64,000 nucleotides of DNA from Pisaster brevispinus (taxonomy: Eukaryota > Echinodermata > Asteroidea > Forcipulatida > Asteriidae), in assembly GCA_023634235.1 (NCBI GenBank), contig JAMKCF010000020.1:11693873-11757872 (forward strand). The letters run 5' to 3'. The translations under genes were made by a program, and so were the position numbers. Below, in pieces: positions 22,800-33,854 of this stretch (positions within the stretch are counted from its first letter, which is position 1; the number at the start of each line of letters is the position of its first letter). The notes below the pieces were generated by a model. That model was not told the DNA's origin. It made no database searches and was given only the letters and a program-made list of their open reading frames with translations.

Positions 22800-23400
22800 A
22801 TGTGGGAAAATTTGAACTTTGAAAAATCATTAGGTTGGCAAGCTTTGAGGGATGTGAGAACATGTTTGGGAACAATTTAAGAGATTGCGCAACATAGACT
22901 TTTGAGAGTTGAGACAGCACAGAACATACTGGGGTTGCTTTTCAGAGTTGAAAAAATAAATACAAGATTTGCATGTTTTTTTTAGGGACTAACATGCTAT
23001 GGGAAAACTCTAACAGATTGTCCTTGTTGTACATTGTCAGATTTTGAACAATTTCAGCATCGGTTTGCTACATTTTAAAAATCTTTATGAAGAATATGCG
23101 TTTAGCTTTTTCATCTTTAGAGACGCAGCCTTGAAGGTTTTTGTCTTGTAGCATGTACAGGGCCACTTTGTTAAGCGTAGGGTTTCAACTCTTGACTAAG
23201 AAGATTTAACTATTTCAACATACCTCAGACAACAAGGGAGTGATGCTCAGCCATCCCAAACATGATAATCCAACTTGACCTTGATAGAAGCATCTGTTGA
23301 TAAAGGAGCTCGCTCTTGTTCATGAAAGAAACTGCTATTCAGTCAATGAATAACCTGCAAACAGAATAAGATACACTGTAGTAAACATTTCATCCACATT
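22800..23400 (-). repeat. Fourth diverged copy of the 18-20 kb unit
   Basis: The phrases 'attaggttggcaagctttgag' (about 22,829), 'gggactaacatgc' and an E1 module (23224-23354) appear in the same order as in the 1.1 kb unit, with more mismatches and without the palindromic microsatellite. Confidence 0.6.
23224..23354 (-). pseudogene. E1 exon-like module
   Basis: On the minus strand it has the acceptor 'tttgcag' and donor 'GAG|GTATGTTG'. The opening codon is altered (GTTATTC) and the frame is broken. Confidence 0.4.
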
Positions 23401-23768
23401 TCATCATACCTTGGAAAATTTCAAGAATCAGTCAGCCTACAACATTTGTTCGTAAACATTGTTAGGGTTGAAATTAGACTAGACAATATGAGCCTCAAGA
23501 AAAATCTTAGACAGTTTAACATTGGCTCTGGAATAATTTGAGAATTGTACAAACTTAAGGGTGACAAGTTTTTTTGGGAAAATTAACGGTGTTAAGTGTG
23601 AGAGTTGAATCATTTGGTTTACAGCACTGTGACATAATACTGCTGACTTTGTGTTTTTAAAACCACACAAGCATGCATTATTACATTGCAAAAGGCATCT
23701 CTGAAACCCAAATTACATGGAAATTGATCAAAATGTGGGAAAGCAACTGTTTGTGGGAACATTTCAGT

Positions 23769-24077
23769 GTTGACGAAGAAGACGTTTTTCTGTCAAGAGT
23801 TTCTGATGGGAATGATATCAATCAGTTCAAGTGACCAGGGGAGTTTTGGAGAAAAGGGACTGGACAAAACTCACAGGGGCATGCCAATATTCGCCGAGCT
23901 GAGACACACCAGATCGAACACCTGGCAGCACAGGCAAATACAAACCCTGTAGTTCGTGTCAATTTCATGCCTCAGCTACGCCAAGTTATATTTACATGGG
24001 GAGACTTTTGTGCAGAAAATGTGAATTTGGAAATTGCCATTTTCAAAAATGTTGCCCAACATTATTATTGCAATTAA
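23769..24077 (+). pseudogene. Coding-like remnant, one internal stop, unrecognised
   Basis: After 'aacatttcag' a single frame reads V-D-E-E-D-V-F-L-S-R-V-S-D-G-N-D, meets TGA at 23832, then stays open for 80 codons to TAA at 24075. The second half includes H-L-A-A-Q-A-N-T-N-P-V-V-R-V-N-F and N-L-E-I-A-I-F-K-N-V. Its composition is more protein-like than the surroundings, and it interrupts the repeat domain between the fourth unit copy and the inverted AT-rich array. It could be a decayed exon or a transposon fragment. I do not recognise a domain. Confidence 0.3.
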
Positions 24078-24117
24078 ATTTGATGCTTTTTTAAGAAACT
24101 TGTACTTTTAGTGAATT

Positions 24118-24560
24118 AGTGTCACCAGTAAATTATCTATTTCGAATAGTTATGGATCAGGGTTTTTATTTCTTTATATGAGTAGATGATGATAAGTTTT
24201 TATGAGCAGCAAACATTGCTTCAACTTTGAAATCATTAAATAGTTAATTGCCAATGACATGAGAGTAGGAAAAAAACTACAAATCATGCAAGGCTTTTGA
24301 GTGCACACAATATAAGTTTGTTAACCCAAAATAAATAATTTTAGCTGTCGAATTGATTTCGAGACCCATAGTTGATATTAAAATAATTTATATCAAGCTA
24401 ATGCAGTAATTTGTTTCAAGCTCTGGCAATAATTTATTTTGAGTGCACAAAACATTTTTGGAGCGCTTGAAATGGTTTCGAGAGAGATGATTTTGAGAGC
24501 ATGAATTAATTGATTTTGCAATAATTTCTTTTGAGCTCTGGCAACAAATTATTCTGAATA
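24118..24560. repeat. Inverted copy of AT-rich block (partner of 21.3-22.5 kb)
   Basis: 'gtgtcaccagtaaattatc...tatggatcagggt' is the reverse complement of 'ccctgatccataa...ttcaccagtgacac' at about 22,430-22,480. The following 24,330-24,560 holds reversed AT-array phrases ('aagctctggcaataattta'). Confidence 0.65.
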
Positions 24561-24561
24561 G

Positions 24562-24930
24562 TTTATCTTCATCTCTATGCCTTTACTGTTGTTTCATTGG
24601 ATCATGTTGGCAAAAATCAATTTGTGCTCATAGATCAAGGGTTGTTACCACCCAGCACCAAAGGGACATAATGGGAAAAAATACTGAAAACAAAAACAAT
24701 TCAATTTGTAAGCTCTCAAAATCATTTTGTTCTCATCAAATCATGGTCAAAATCAATTTGTGCTTTTGAAAACATTTCACTCAAAATAACTTGAAATGAA
24801 CACTCCAAATCATTTATTTTTGTGTGCTTGGAATAAAACATTGCCAGAGCTCGAAACAAATTATTGCAAAAGCTTGAGATAAATTATTGCGAATTTGATC
24901 TGTGTGTTGAGGTGTGCTCAAAACACTTGC
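24562..24930. repeat. Direct copy of the 20.83-21.42 kb block
   Basis: 'tttatcttcatctctatgcc', 'agatcaagggttgttaccac' and 'aagctctcaaaatcattttg' repeat the order found at 20,831-21,420 in the same orientation. The repeat domain ends near 24,930. Confidence 0.65.
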
Positions 24931-27365
24931 AGCGAAAACAGAGCTGTGACGTCAAAATACGCATTCGCATTCGCATTTGCAGTAAGTGTGCAGGCTTTAA
25001 TGGTTTCCAAACGACTTGTGAAGAAATTGAATAAATAGAGGGCTAGCATTTTCTATCGAATTCCAGCAAACTTGCAGCAAAAAAAACTTCAAACTAAAGA
25101 CCAAATAATAACTTAAAACATAATTTAAACAAATATGAAGGGTCAAATTACTTTCAGTGTTTTCTTTTAAGTTTGATCTTAAAAAACAATAATGTTAATT
25201 TCGTTCAAGTTGATCTGAGGTTGGAAAATGTGGGAATCTTAAAGTTATAAAAGTTCCTCAATTCTCACTGTGATATGGATCTTTCCACACTTATTTTTTA
25301 TAAAAATGAAAAAGGAGTTTTGTTGAGCTTGTTTCCCATGCACATTCCAAATCACTTCCGGATTTTGCTTTAAAAAGAGCAATACAATTTTTCCTGTATC
25401 TTAGTAACAACTGGAGATCATCTTCAAGATGATTATGTTTGAGACATGGGCATGTCGGAACAGACATTTCATACATCAAATTGAGAGAAAGTGAACAGAA
25501 AGATATAATGAACAGAATCACACAAATTTTGTTCCTTTAAAATGCACGAGTCTTGTGAGGAATCTTTTCAGGCAAAACCAAGACAACAGTTTAGGTATTT
25601 AAGAAACGACAGAGAGCTGTCTTGAAGATTATATAGGTTTGTAACATTGACAAATGGTTTGTCACAATATGGCTGTCCATGTTAGCATTCATACTGCATT
25701 AAAATGCTCTTTGTTTTGACAGATAACCATTAAAAATTGGCTATGGGTCTAAATTAGTTAACCTTTGAGAAATAAATTTATTCATTTGTTGTTGAATCAC
25801 TTTCCAGTCAATCCCAATACAAATTGTCTGTCCTCGTTACAAATAACATGTCTAAAAGGCGACCATGTAATTTATTAAATAGTACAAAGTTGTGTATAAT
25901 GTTTGTTAAGCACAATCAGGAGCTGCTGAGAAATGTACAAAACAAAATAAAGGGAAAATTTTGCCTTTTTTGTACCCCTCCAAGCATGGAGGAGGAAATA
26001 CAAAGCTCCAAGTCACAGCCCAAAGGACCCAATAGCGTGGACAAGCCCATATGATACTGCCAATCAGTTCTAAAAATCACAAAAATACACCATCGAAAAT
26101 TTCATATAAATAGACAGAAAATTAAACCAAACTTACGATCATCGGCAAGCCTGTGTAGCTACAGTAGTGTTGGAAGTCTGTCTCCGCCCAAAATTCATCA
26201 ACTTAGCGATATTTTAGAGAGATATTCTAGATAGTTACAACAAGAGACAATCGTCAGATCGAATTGTATCTGCGTCACGAGAACTGAATTTTCGCGCACT
26301 TTGCAACCACATGATACAGTTTAGCACAACAGAGGGCGTCAACATATTCAGAGAAGAAATAAAGATGACCGCGGTGGCTTGAATATTCAAGATTCACTAC
26401 ATTAGATAAACTAGATATATACTAAGTTTAATCAATTCTAGCTAATCCTTTCAAATTTTCAGGTTTCTTAGTGTATATTTAATTGATTATAAGGGCCCTA
26501 ACTTGGATGACGAATGAGTCCGTCAGGCTGGATAGGGTATTAACATGCATATCTGCCAATTTTCATGATTGTTTTATTTAATGACTGCGTTCACATCCAG
26601 AATGGCTTTTTAATTGTCATGACTTTTTACTTCCCTTCTTGTCCTGCCTTTACCTTTGATCACCCTTGATGTCCCCTTCTCCCTTTTTTACAAGTGTATT
26701 CAGTCTAGTGCCTTTTAATTCTATTTCCTTAATTGCTTTGTATTGTTAAGTTTGTTGTAACTTTCTAATGAATTTTTAAATGATTTAATGTAAATTCAGA
26801 CGCAATTCAATCTTCTGATCGTGATGTCTTTTTTTGTATTTTGAAATAATAAATAAACCATTCTTTCTACATGACATTGGCAAGCGCACTTTACTTTATC
26901 CAACAGCTGCTAAAGGTAGTTGCTTTTCAGTTCTGAATCCACATCGGTAGCATGGTTACAGCATGATGTGACAAACTGGAGTCTATCAATAACTACCAGT
27001 CTGTAAAAATCCGTCATGGCCGCCGTAACAATAAAAACTGTCGGTGTCAACAACACACTTGGTTTCGTTTTGTCCGTTCTGACATTTCCAACACGATCTT
27101 ATTATTTTTATAATCATGCATACAGCACACGACGTGCAACATCCAGGCACGTGTGATTATGGATTGGCGAGGTCGTTAGAGCGCCCTCTGTTGTGGTTAA
27201 CAAAAATAAAACAAATGCCAGTTCTGGGCTTGTTTTGTTTTAAAAGAACAATATTATGTTTATACATTCGAGGTTGTTACAAGCTTTCGTTAACAAGTTG
27301 CACGAAAAAGAATGGGGAAAAACCCAAACCTAAAATAGTAAGGTGGTCAACTAAAAACTATTTAT
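24930..27365. other. Intergenic, no gene recognised
   Basis: This is ordinary AT-rich sequence. I see no exon with convincing splice signals. A 42-nt imperfect hairpin lies at 26,491-26,532 and an AATAAA-like cluster at about 26,846-26,856. Short frames are scattered and unconserved. Confidence 0.4.
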
Positions 27366-27660
27366 AAACTGGGGGGGGGGCACGTGCCCCCAGCGCCCCC
27401 AGCGCCCCTACCCCTCCACCGTTGGGTTGGAGTAAGGATACTCAAACATTTCGCGTGCAATGAGGGGCAAAGTTCATTGTTTTTTTTCCCCCAAGTAAAA
27501 TTAAAAGATTGATATGGGTCAGAGCTGCTTAAATATTTCACTGTTTTTAGGCATACGGGGACTTTTTTTTTACCCCCAAAACTTTTAAATCTCGGAGCCT
27601 CCGGCCGGGTCTTCGCCCTCGGGACCCCCACCGGGCTTCGCCCCTGTACCCCACCCGTTA
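27366..27660 (-). mobile_element. GC-rich dispersed repeat with poly-G edge
   Basis: The sequence starts with G10 and 'cacgtgcccccagcgcccc' and ends with 'gcctccggccgggtcttcgcc...ccaccgggcttcgcccctgtacccc'. In minus orientation this gives the 'gggcgaag-cccggtgggg' style of tail, which I associate with dispersed elements in marine invertebrate genomes (recollection, not checked). Base composition differs strongly from its surroundings. A 90-codon minus frame (27362-27631) spans it and is likely not a gene. Confidence 0.5.
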
Positions 27661-27865
27661 AATGTTTCTGTCCTTAGCAAAACTCCACCACATGTAAAAT
27701 CATATTACAATTTACAAAACACTTTCAATTTTACTATATCAGTGTATGACAAACAGTTTCCACATTCTGTGAGATAAAACCTTTTATTTTGCCTTCCACA
27801 CTTACTTATATGACATAACTAGTGATATTAGTGTTGAATTAATAATCACATTTTACACCTATCTT

Positions 27866-28003
27866 CGAGCGCTGTGGTTAAAACTACGACTCCCGAGGTG
27901 ATCCTCGGCGTGTTCTATCTTCCTGCGGCTATAAAGCCGAGGGAAACTAAATTGCTCCGGAGATCATAGAGGGACTTGCATTTAGTTTTAACAGCAGCAC
28001 GAG
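27866..28003. mobile_element. Small inverted-repeat element (~138 bp)
   Basis: The left end 'gctgtggttaaaacta' is matched inverted by the right end 'tagttttaacagcagc' with two mismatches. A second, inner inverted pair ('cccgaggtgatcctcggc') lies inside. The size and structure fit a MITE. I do not see a clear target-site duplication. Confidence 0.35.
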
Positions 28004-29660
28004 TAAAAACCAGTCAATATTTGTTTGTTAACACCCAAAACATTGTGCCTTTGTCTAGGTACCAAGAAGCTGCTGATGCTATATGGGCAGAGTACATTGG
28101 TTGCCATGGGATAGTACATTCGTTGCTACAGGTGTAGTTTCAGGATATTATCCTGACATCCCCTACTGGAGCAAAAGCAGAGTAATTGAAAGACTTTATT
28201 TCCAGCGCGTAATCCAGCAGCCATCTACTCTCACTGTGCACTTCCCAGTAGCCGTATAATCATATTACGTAATCCAGCCGTTCTCTGAAACCTTAATCCC
28301 TCCATTGTGTTTCCCAGAAAATCACTGCAGCCGCGTTTAGCAACGCGTGCAGCATGCAGCTTTTTACTTTGCCTGCTATTGCGTAAAACCATGGTTGCCG
28401 TGCATGAAGGGAAATGTACTTTACATCATAAAGAAAAGATTCAAATTCACAATAGTTGCTAGGGACCTGCGTTGACAACAGTTGTGAACAGGTGTACTAG
28501 GCTGGAGTATCGAGGGAGAGAGAGAGAGGGAGTGGTCAGATGATTTTTTTAATCGCGAGTGGGCTGGATGGTGTGAAAAATGACCGTGCCTCTATAACAT
28601 CGTCACCAAGCATAGCTACATACAGCTTTAGCAGCCATAGTTAAGGCAGCGTCTTTATTGCAGACAAATTTTGTCTAGTTTCATTTGCGAGAATCTTCAG
28701 GGCCGTTTTGCCACATGAAGATTATTAGAGACACACCTCGACATAACAATCGTAAGTTAATTTCTAAGAATCGCATGAGAGTCACTGAATACAATTATTT
28801 GAAAAACGAATAGCAGATTGATTGATTAAAATGAACGATTTATTACATAGAACTGGATTATCGATTGTAAATAAGAATGAATAGTGCACAGATTACGATT
28901 ACTGTCTTATTGGACACTGATATTTTGCTTGCTTCGATTAGGATGTTTTACATGATCTTGTTAAATACCGAGTTTAAAGAAAGTACTGTAATTTGAGCAA
29001 ATGCGACTGTACATAATTTTTCTGGAATCCATGATTGTTTCAGATTACAGATGGTTCCGTGCAAAGGAGTTTTCCTAAACTGAGGTCCAATCCAGACATT
29101 GATCAGAGATAAAGAAGAGAAGGCCACGTCCAAGAACAAATAGGAATGTAAGGAATCTGCAGGCTAACGGCGTAGCCGATGTTGTTGCCAACGACCACCC
29201 TCACCCACACCTAGGCCTACCCGTCCAGACGACCACCCTCACCCACACCCAGGGCCAATCCGTCAAGAAGCACCATCCGAGACCCGGTGATCGCAAAGAA
29301 TGTACATACAACTGTGGTGGCTCAAATGCAATTAAATATTAGCCACCGAGTTTTATGGAGGTCTGCAACCAATAATTATTGTGGTTATGCATTCAATTGT
29401 GACAGCTTTAAATAAATGAGCCAATGAATCAAACATCAATGTGCCAACAAAAGGGAATAAGCAGCCAGTTCGATTGATTTCACATTATTCTCATTTGCAC
29501 ATTTATAACCTTTGTGCATATTATATTTAATTTCAATTATTCATCGGCTCGCAGTGCGCTCATAATTATTTACAAACTTTTTTAAGCAGTTAGGTATAAG
29601 AGACACTATAGTTCGGAGTTTTGGGTAATGCTCTTAAGTAAATTCTAAGAAATATCCTGA
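28003..29660. other. Intergenic, with a short tandem duplication
   Basis: It holds a (GA)n stretch near 28,514 and a tandem duplication of 'cgaccaccctcacccacacc' at about 29,190-29,260. No gene is recognised. The last few hundred bases may include the 5' long terminal repeat of the element described next, but I cannot define its start. Confidence 0.35.
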
Positions 29661-29664
29661 TAAT

Positions 29665-29682
29665 TGGGGGCCAATCCGGGAA
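29665..29682 (+). promoter_or_regulatory. tRNA-Pro-like primer binding site of an LTR element
   Basis: TGGGGGCCAATCCGGGAA closely resembles the proline-tRNA primer site used by many retroelements (TGGGGGC, a 3-4 base difference, then TCCGGGA). It lies about 240-370 bp upstream of the gag-like sequence, where a primer site is expected. Confidence 0.45.
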
Positions 29683-29919
29683 ATTAAAAGAAAAGAAAAT
29701 AAGGTATTGAATGTGTCTCCACTGTTAAACAACGAAAGAAAGTATAACTTGCCAATTTTGTTATACTCTGGTGTGTTGCGCTAATAGTTATAATGCAATA
29801 CGCTATTCTAGTTAGTCTTGCGTTATGCTAAGTGGCCCTAGGTGTAGAGGCTGTATACATGTGATAATGGATATAGCAGAAAAATCCAAGGTTTGATAGT
29901 ACTGGGTTAAAGGTGTGGT

Positions 29920-30500
29920 TTGGAAGGGAACGACTTGTTAGAATTTGTGTGTACTGAGAGAAACATTAAGAAAGGAAAAGGACCACTATGGGCATGCCTG
30001 TCAGTTAGAGCTGCGTGGGCAAGAGTGCAAGTTCCTTATGCAAGCACGCGTCTGAAAGCACACATACCCAAATCACCTGCATTTGGAGACAACCTAGACG
30101 ATCTTGATGCCTTTTTGCATAGATTTGAACGCGATGCAAAATCACAAGACTGGGATACAGACCAATGGGCTACCATTCAAAGTGCGTTACTCAAAGCTAA
30201 AGCTCTGGAGGCATACTACAGGTTATCACCTGATGATGTTACCAATTACATCACACTAAATGATGCATTGTTGAAACGTGTCCACCTAACTGAATATGGT
30301 TTCCAACAGCAAAACCAGATCAAGGTGAAACAGCACCACAATTCGCTGCATGATTAGATACTTTGTGCTATGTCCATAGGCCCCCTAAGTGTAAAGTCAT
30401 ACGATTGTCTAAAAGATCTATTTATTATGGAGCAATTTTTGGAAAGTAGTAATGATGAGGTAACAAGACCTTGAAGGAACGCAAACCTCAAAATAATAGT
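29920..30500 (+). pseudogene. LTR-retrotransposon gag fragment, frameshifted
   Basis: A 145-codon frame (29920-30357) carries a gag-type helical domain in its second half: G-D-N-L-D-D-L-D-A-F-L-H-R-F-E-R, D-Q-W-A-T, S-A-L-L-K-A-K-A-L-E, Y-R-L-S-P-D-D and D-A-L-L-K-R. This order is typical of Ty3/Gypsy-type gag and of the gag-derived SCAN domain. After about 30,330 the similarity moves to other frames, with stops, up to about 30,490 ('gagcaatttttggaaagtag', 'aaggaacgcaaacc'), so at least one frameshift and several stops break it. A possible remnant of a zinc knuckle (H-F-C) follows near 30,530. No pol region or second LTR is seen. The element is dead. Confidence 0.7.
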
Positions 30501-30549
30501 AAAGTAGTTCAACACAAGCGCAAGGTTCACTTCTGCATGTAAAACAAAC

Positions 30550-33440
30550 GCAACCTCAACGATTTGATAGATCGATTACCTAAGTGCATCTAATTTTAAA
30601 GCTTATATGAAAGAGAAGCCCAAAGGTCAAATTCATATCAGTGCACCTATTTCCAAAATCCAGAGTCTTAAAATGGGCTACTTAAAATTTTTCTGGCATT
30701 TCATTTAGTATTATTATGTGCACAATTTGAAATATGGCGTAATGTGTCGGTATATTTCAAATAGGATTTCCTTCTTTTCTTTGCTTACTTTATTAGCCAG
30801 AAAAACACACACTTAAAGTGCCTTTGACTAAACTTCATTGACCTTCAGGAGCGAACACAAAAATCCTGAATGACATGTCCAGTTCTCCTAGGCCTGCATC
30901 AGTGGAAGTTATTTAGTGTAAGCTGACTTTGTATTATGAGCAGTTTTAACACCACTTTTCCCACAGGTTAGAGAATTGAGATGTTTAATTGTCATTTCAC
31001 TCAACACATGACCTAAACACACTGTTTCTTTGTGTTATTCAGCAGTAAGGAAACAGATGAAGATAATACTGATGGTTGAAACACTGATGATGGTTGCATT
31101 GAAGACTCAGGGTAGGTTTTTTATATAAACAAATCGGTTCATGTTTTCTACTGAATGCAATTTGTTTTGATTCAGCCTTGGATGCATAATCATGCATAGT
31201 AATTTCCAATGGATTTTATTTTCTAGTTTTTTAATAAAAATCCATGTTTGATTTTATTGTCTTCTTGAAGCTTTGGTTACGCTTGTAATGCATGATGTAC
31301 TTGGTCATTGTTGACTTCTCATGGCAGTACACAATTTCTTATTTTTTTACCATGTAACTTCATGTACTGTTTGGATGAAAAAAAATTTAAGGGGACAACA
31401 ACGATTGCCAACTTTTCTCTGAGTCAATGGAATTAATTACAATTCTCAGAACACAATCACAGTATTTCAAAAAATATAAATAACATCTCAGAAATGTTTG
31501 CGTATGTCCGGATGATCTCATCTAATTCGCATTTGCGTATAAAACCCCAAAGTAAATGTACAATTGAATTATTCTCAAAAGTTATTGCAGAAGTGCATAT
31601 GAGCACAATTTTTTTATGCAAGGCCTCCTGTATTTCTACTTCTAGAGAGAGTTAAATGCATGCTTTGAAAAAGGAGACACAGTCCTACTTAAAACTTCCA
31701 AAGATGCCTCTAGCATTGGTCAGTGTACTTGAAGACAAAAATCCAGACTTCCATAGGATTGGCCGCAGCAAGTTGAGGACAAAGCTACTACTTGTACGAG
31801 GCCATTTCAAAGTACACAATGTAAGTAGTGAATTTAGGATATCACGTTTTCACAGCAAACTGCTGCAAGTGCTGCATTAAACAAAAACAAAACTCAACTA
31901 TTGAAATACAAAGCAAAATACCTTGACCAAAACGAATAGACCGAGAATTTCGCCTTTTAAAAACAAAGATGTCAGCCATCAAATCAGCTCCATAAGTAAC
32001 TTTTGCAGCAGCACTTAGTAAACATTGTGAACCTATTTTGCATGACCCATGTTTATGGGATGGTAGAAACTTGTAGAGCACAATGGCAGTCCTATGAAGT
32101 ACATAATTCATGAAGATTTCAAGCTAATTTCACTGAATAGTACATGCATAAATATGAATGACTTCATGTATATGAAGTAAAGTTGCATCTTGCAGTCAGT
32201 GTTCTGCAGGGTTAGGTCAGTAGGTGTCTTGTAGCCCAGAACATGCAGAATGTGCAAAACTGTCATGTTTCTGTGAGTGTTAACGAAATATGTCTACACA
32301 TGCTCTGGTTGTACTGAAGGAGACTAACTGTAAGTGTTTTATAGTGCAGCTCATCCATGGTACAAAACTGAGAAACAAGTACACACAACTCTGTGTTGCA
32401 GTCACTGTCAGGACTGTGTGGACATTCCTCTTTTTCTGTGCCCTTAAGGAAAATCCTATTCTTCAACACTGTAAAAAACACTTTGTGGATATGTGTTAGT
32501 CCAAATAGTGTTCAAAGTCCCTACATTATGTGGTGGACCTCTTTTGTTGTCAGGTCCTCACTTCACACCAACTATCACTTATTTGATACAGAGGGTAGTG
32601 GACAATTTGAGCGTCAGTAAATCAGGAATACTCAAAATTTATGATAATTTAATTTGTAAATTGATCTTCAGTCAAATAAATACATGCATGCTACTTTGTA
32701 TAATTTTTGTGTTCAGGTACCCGACACATGCTCAATACACATGTATGGACATAGCTGCTTGGGGCACAACTGTTTTCAGAGGGACGTAAGTGCTACTGGA
32801 TATGTAAGTACCAAATAGTAATAGAAAGTGATAAGACTACTATTAATAAATATTATAAAACCCCTTACGAAGATTCTGCCATTTGATTGGTTTAGAGCAC
32901 TTCAAATGATGTGTTTTATTCTTACTAGAAGCCCCGTGAACGTGATGTGCTATACACGCAGCAAATAAGGTAAAATACCCATAGCAACCAATGTACTAAC
33001 CCATGGGTTTGTCAGTGATGGGGTCATGCTTTCATTTTGGAAGGGAGACGCTGCAGGGGGCCATCACCCTCTTGTTCTTGGCATTTTGTGGCTGCGGCAG
33101 GGATCTGGATCGCAAACGTTCACTACATTAGATTATACAAATGCACATTTTCTTCTTTTTTCCCTTTTCTTTTTCATTTTTTTTGGTGAACACTATTGCG
33201 ATTTGTTTTTGTGGGGGGGGGGGGGGGGGGGGGCACGTGCCACCCTGGCCCCAAACGCATCCTCAACCCACAATCTGCTGATCAAAAACAACAGTTTGAG
33301 TCCAGTGTGCTTGACCGCTTGGCCAAGACAACCCAAGTTCATGGTGATAATAGAGTTGTTAAAAAAAAATTCTGTTTGTTGTTTATTAAAGTATGAGTGT
33401 AGTCAACAGCAAAGGTTTATGCCCAATCAATATCGTATTA
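30550..33440. other. Gene-poor stretch with isolated splice-like signals
   Basis: Short exon-like windows occur on the plus strand: 31,636-31,819 (acceptor 'ttctacttctag', donor 'AAT|GTAAGTAG') and 32,717-32,785 (acceptor 'tttgtgttcag', donor 'GAC|GTAAGTGC'). The first has stops in the frame that looks most protein-like; the second is open in more than one frame. They are too short to call. A dispersed-repeat-like phrase ('tgccatttgattggtttagagc') lies at 32,878. Confidence 0.3.
33213..33245. repeat. Poly-G (21) followed by GCACGTGCC
   Basis: Twenty-one consecutive G are followed by 'gcacgtgccaccc'. The same junction (G10 then 'cacgtgcc') begins the GC-rich repeat at 27,371, so this may be an end of the same family. 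Confidence 0.6.
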
Positions 33441-33444
33441 AGAG

Positions 33445-33560
33445 CGGTAAGTGCTTCCTGGTCTAGTGACAAAAAAACATAACCAACACGGCTGAGATTC
33501 GAACCCAGAAAATCTGGCACGTCACAAACCCAAACAGCACCCCCACTGAGGTCAATGAAG
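33445..33560 (-). repeat. tRNA-derived SINE fragment
   Basis: On the minus strand a pol III B-box-like core GGTTCGAATCTCAG appears, preceded by 'gacgtgccagattttctgg'. It has no complete tRNA fold, so I call it a SINE piece, not a tRNA gene. Confidence 0.45.
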
Positions 33561-33627
33561 ACCTATCAATGGCTGAGAGTAGTGCACAGCGCATACTTGC
33601 ATGCAGGTTTCCATTGTTTGACCTCAG

Positions 33628-33854
33628 GAGAGATGCGCAGCTGCAAATATTTGCATCTTGCAATCAGGGAGATATTGTACAATAATCCAGGAGATAATGA
33701 TAATTCTATTCCAAAATCAGAGAAATTTTCTGACTTGTTCATCAGAACATGGAAAGATTGGTTTATTTTAAGGGAACTGTCTGCAGAATCAGTGAGAGTT
33801 TGCGGCTCTGGCGATTGCGACAACGCAAGGGGTCTTTTAACTTGTTACTGCAAG
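33628..33854 (+). CDS. Candidate exon X0 of an unrecognised gene
   Basis: The acceptor 'ttgtttgacctcag' and donor 'TGCAAG|GTTAAA' bound 227 nt that are open in one frame (two leading bases, then 75 codons). The peptide opens E-M-R-S-C-K-Y-L-H-L-A-I-R-E-I-L and contains F-S-D-L-F-I-R-T-W-K-D-W-F and C-G-S-G-D-C-D-N. The surrounding 161-codon frame runs 33555-34040. It ends in phase 0, which does not match the phase of X1 below, so a missing exon or another splice site would be needed. No domain is recognised, and it could be a chance open frame. Confidence 0.3.

Noticed and set aside
26503..26532. 'atgacgaatgagtccgtcagg' resembles part of a hammerhead ribozyme core
   Set aside because: The required CUGAUGA and GAAA core elements in the right order, and a third stem, are absent. 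Only a simple hairpin remains.
32717..32785. Exon-like window encoding Y-G-H-S-C-L-G-H, reminiscent of CCHamide neuropeptides
   Set aside because: Cysteine spacing differs, there is no dibasic cleavage or amidation site, and the short window is open in more than one frame.
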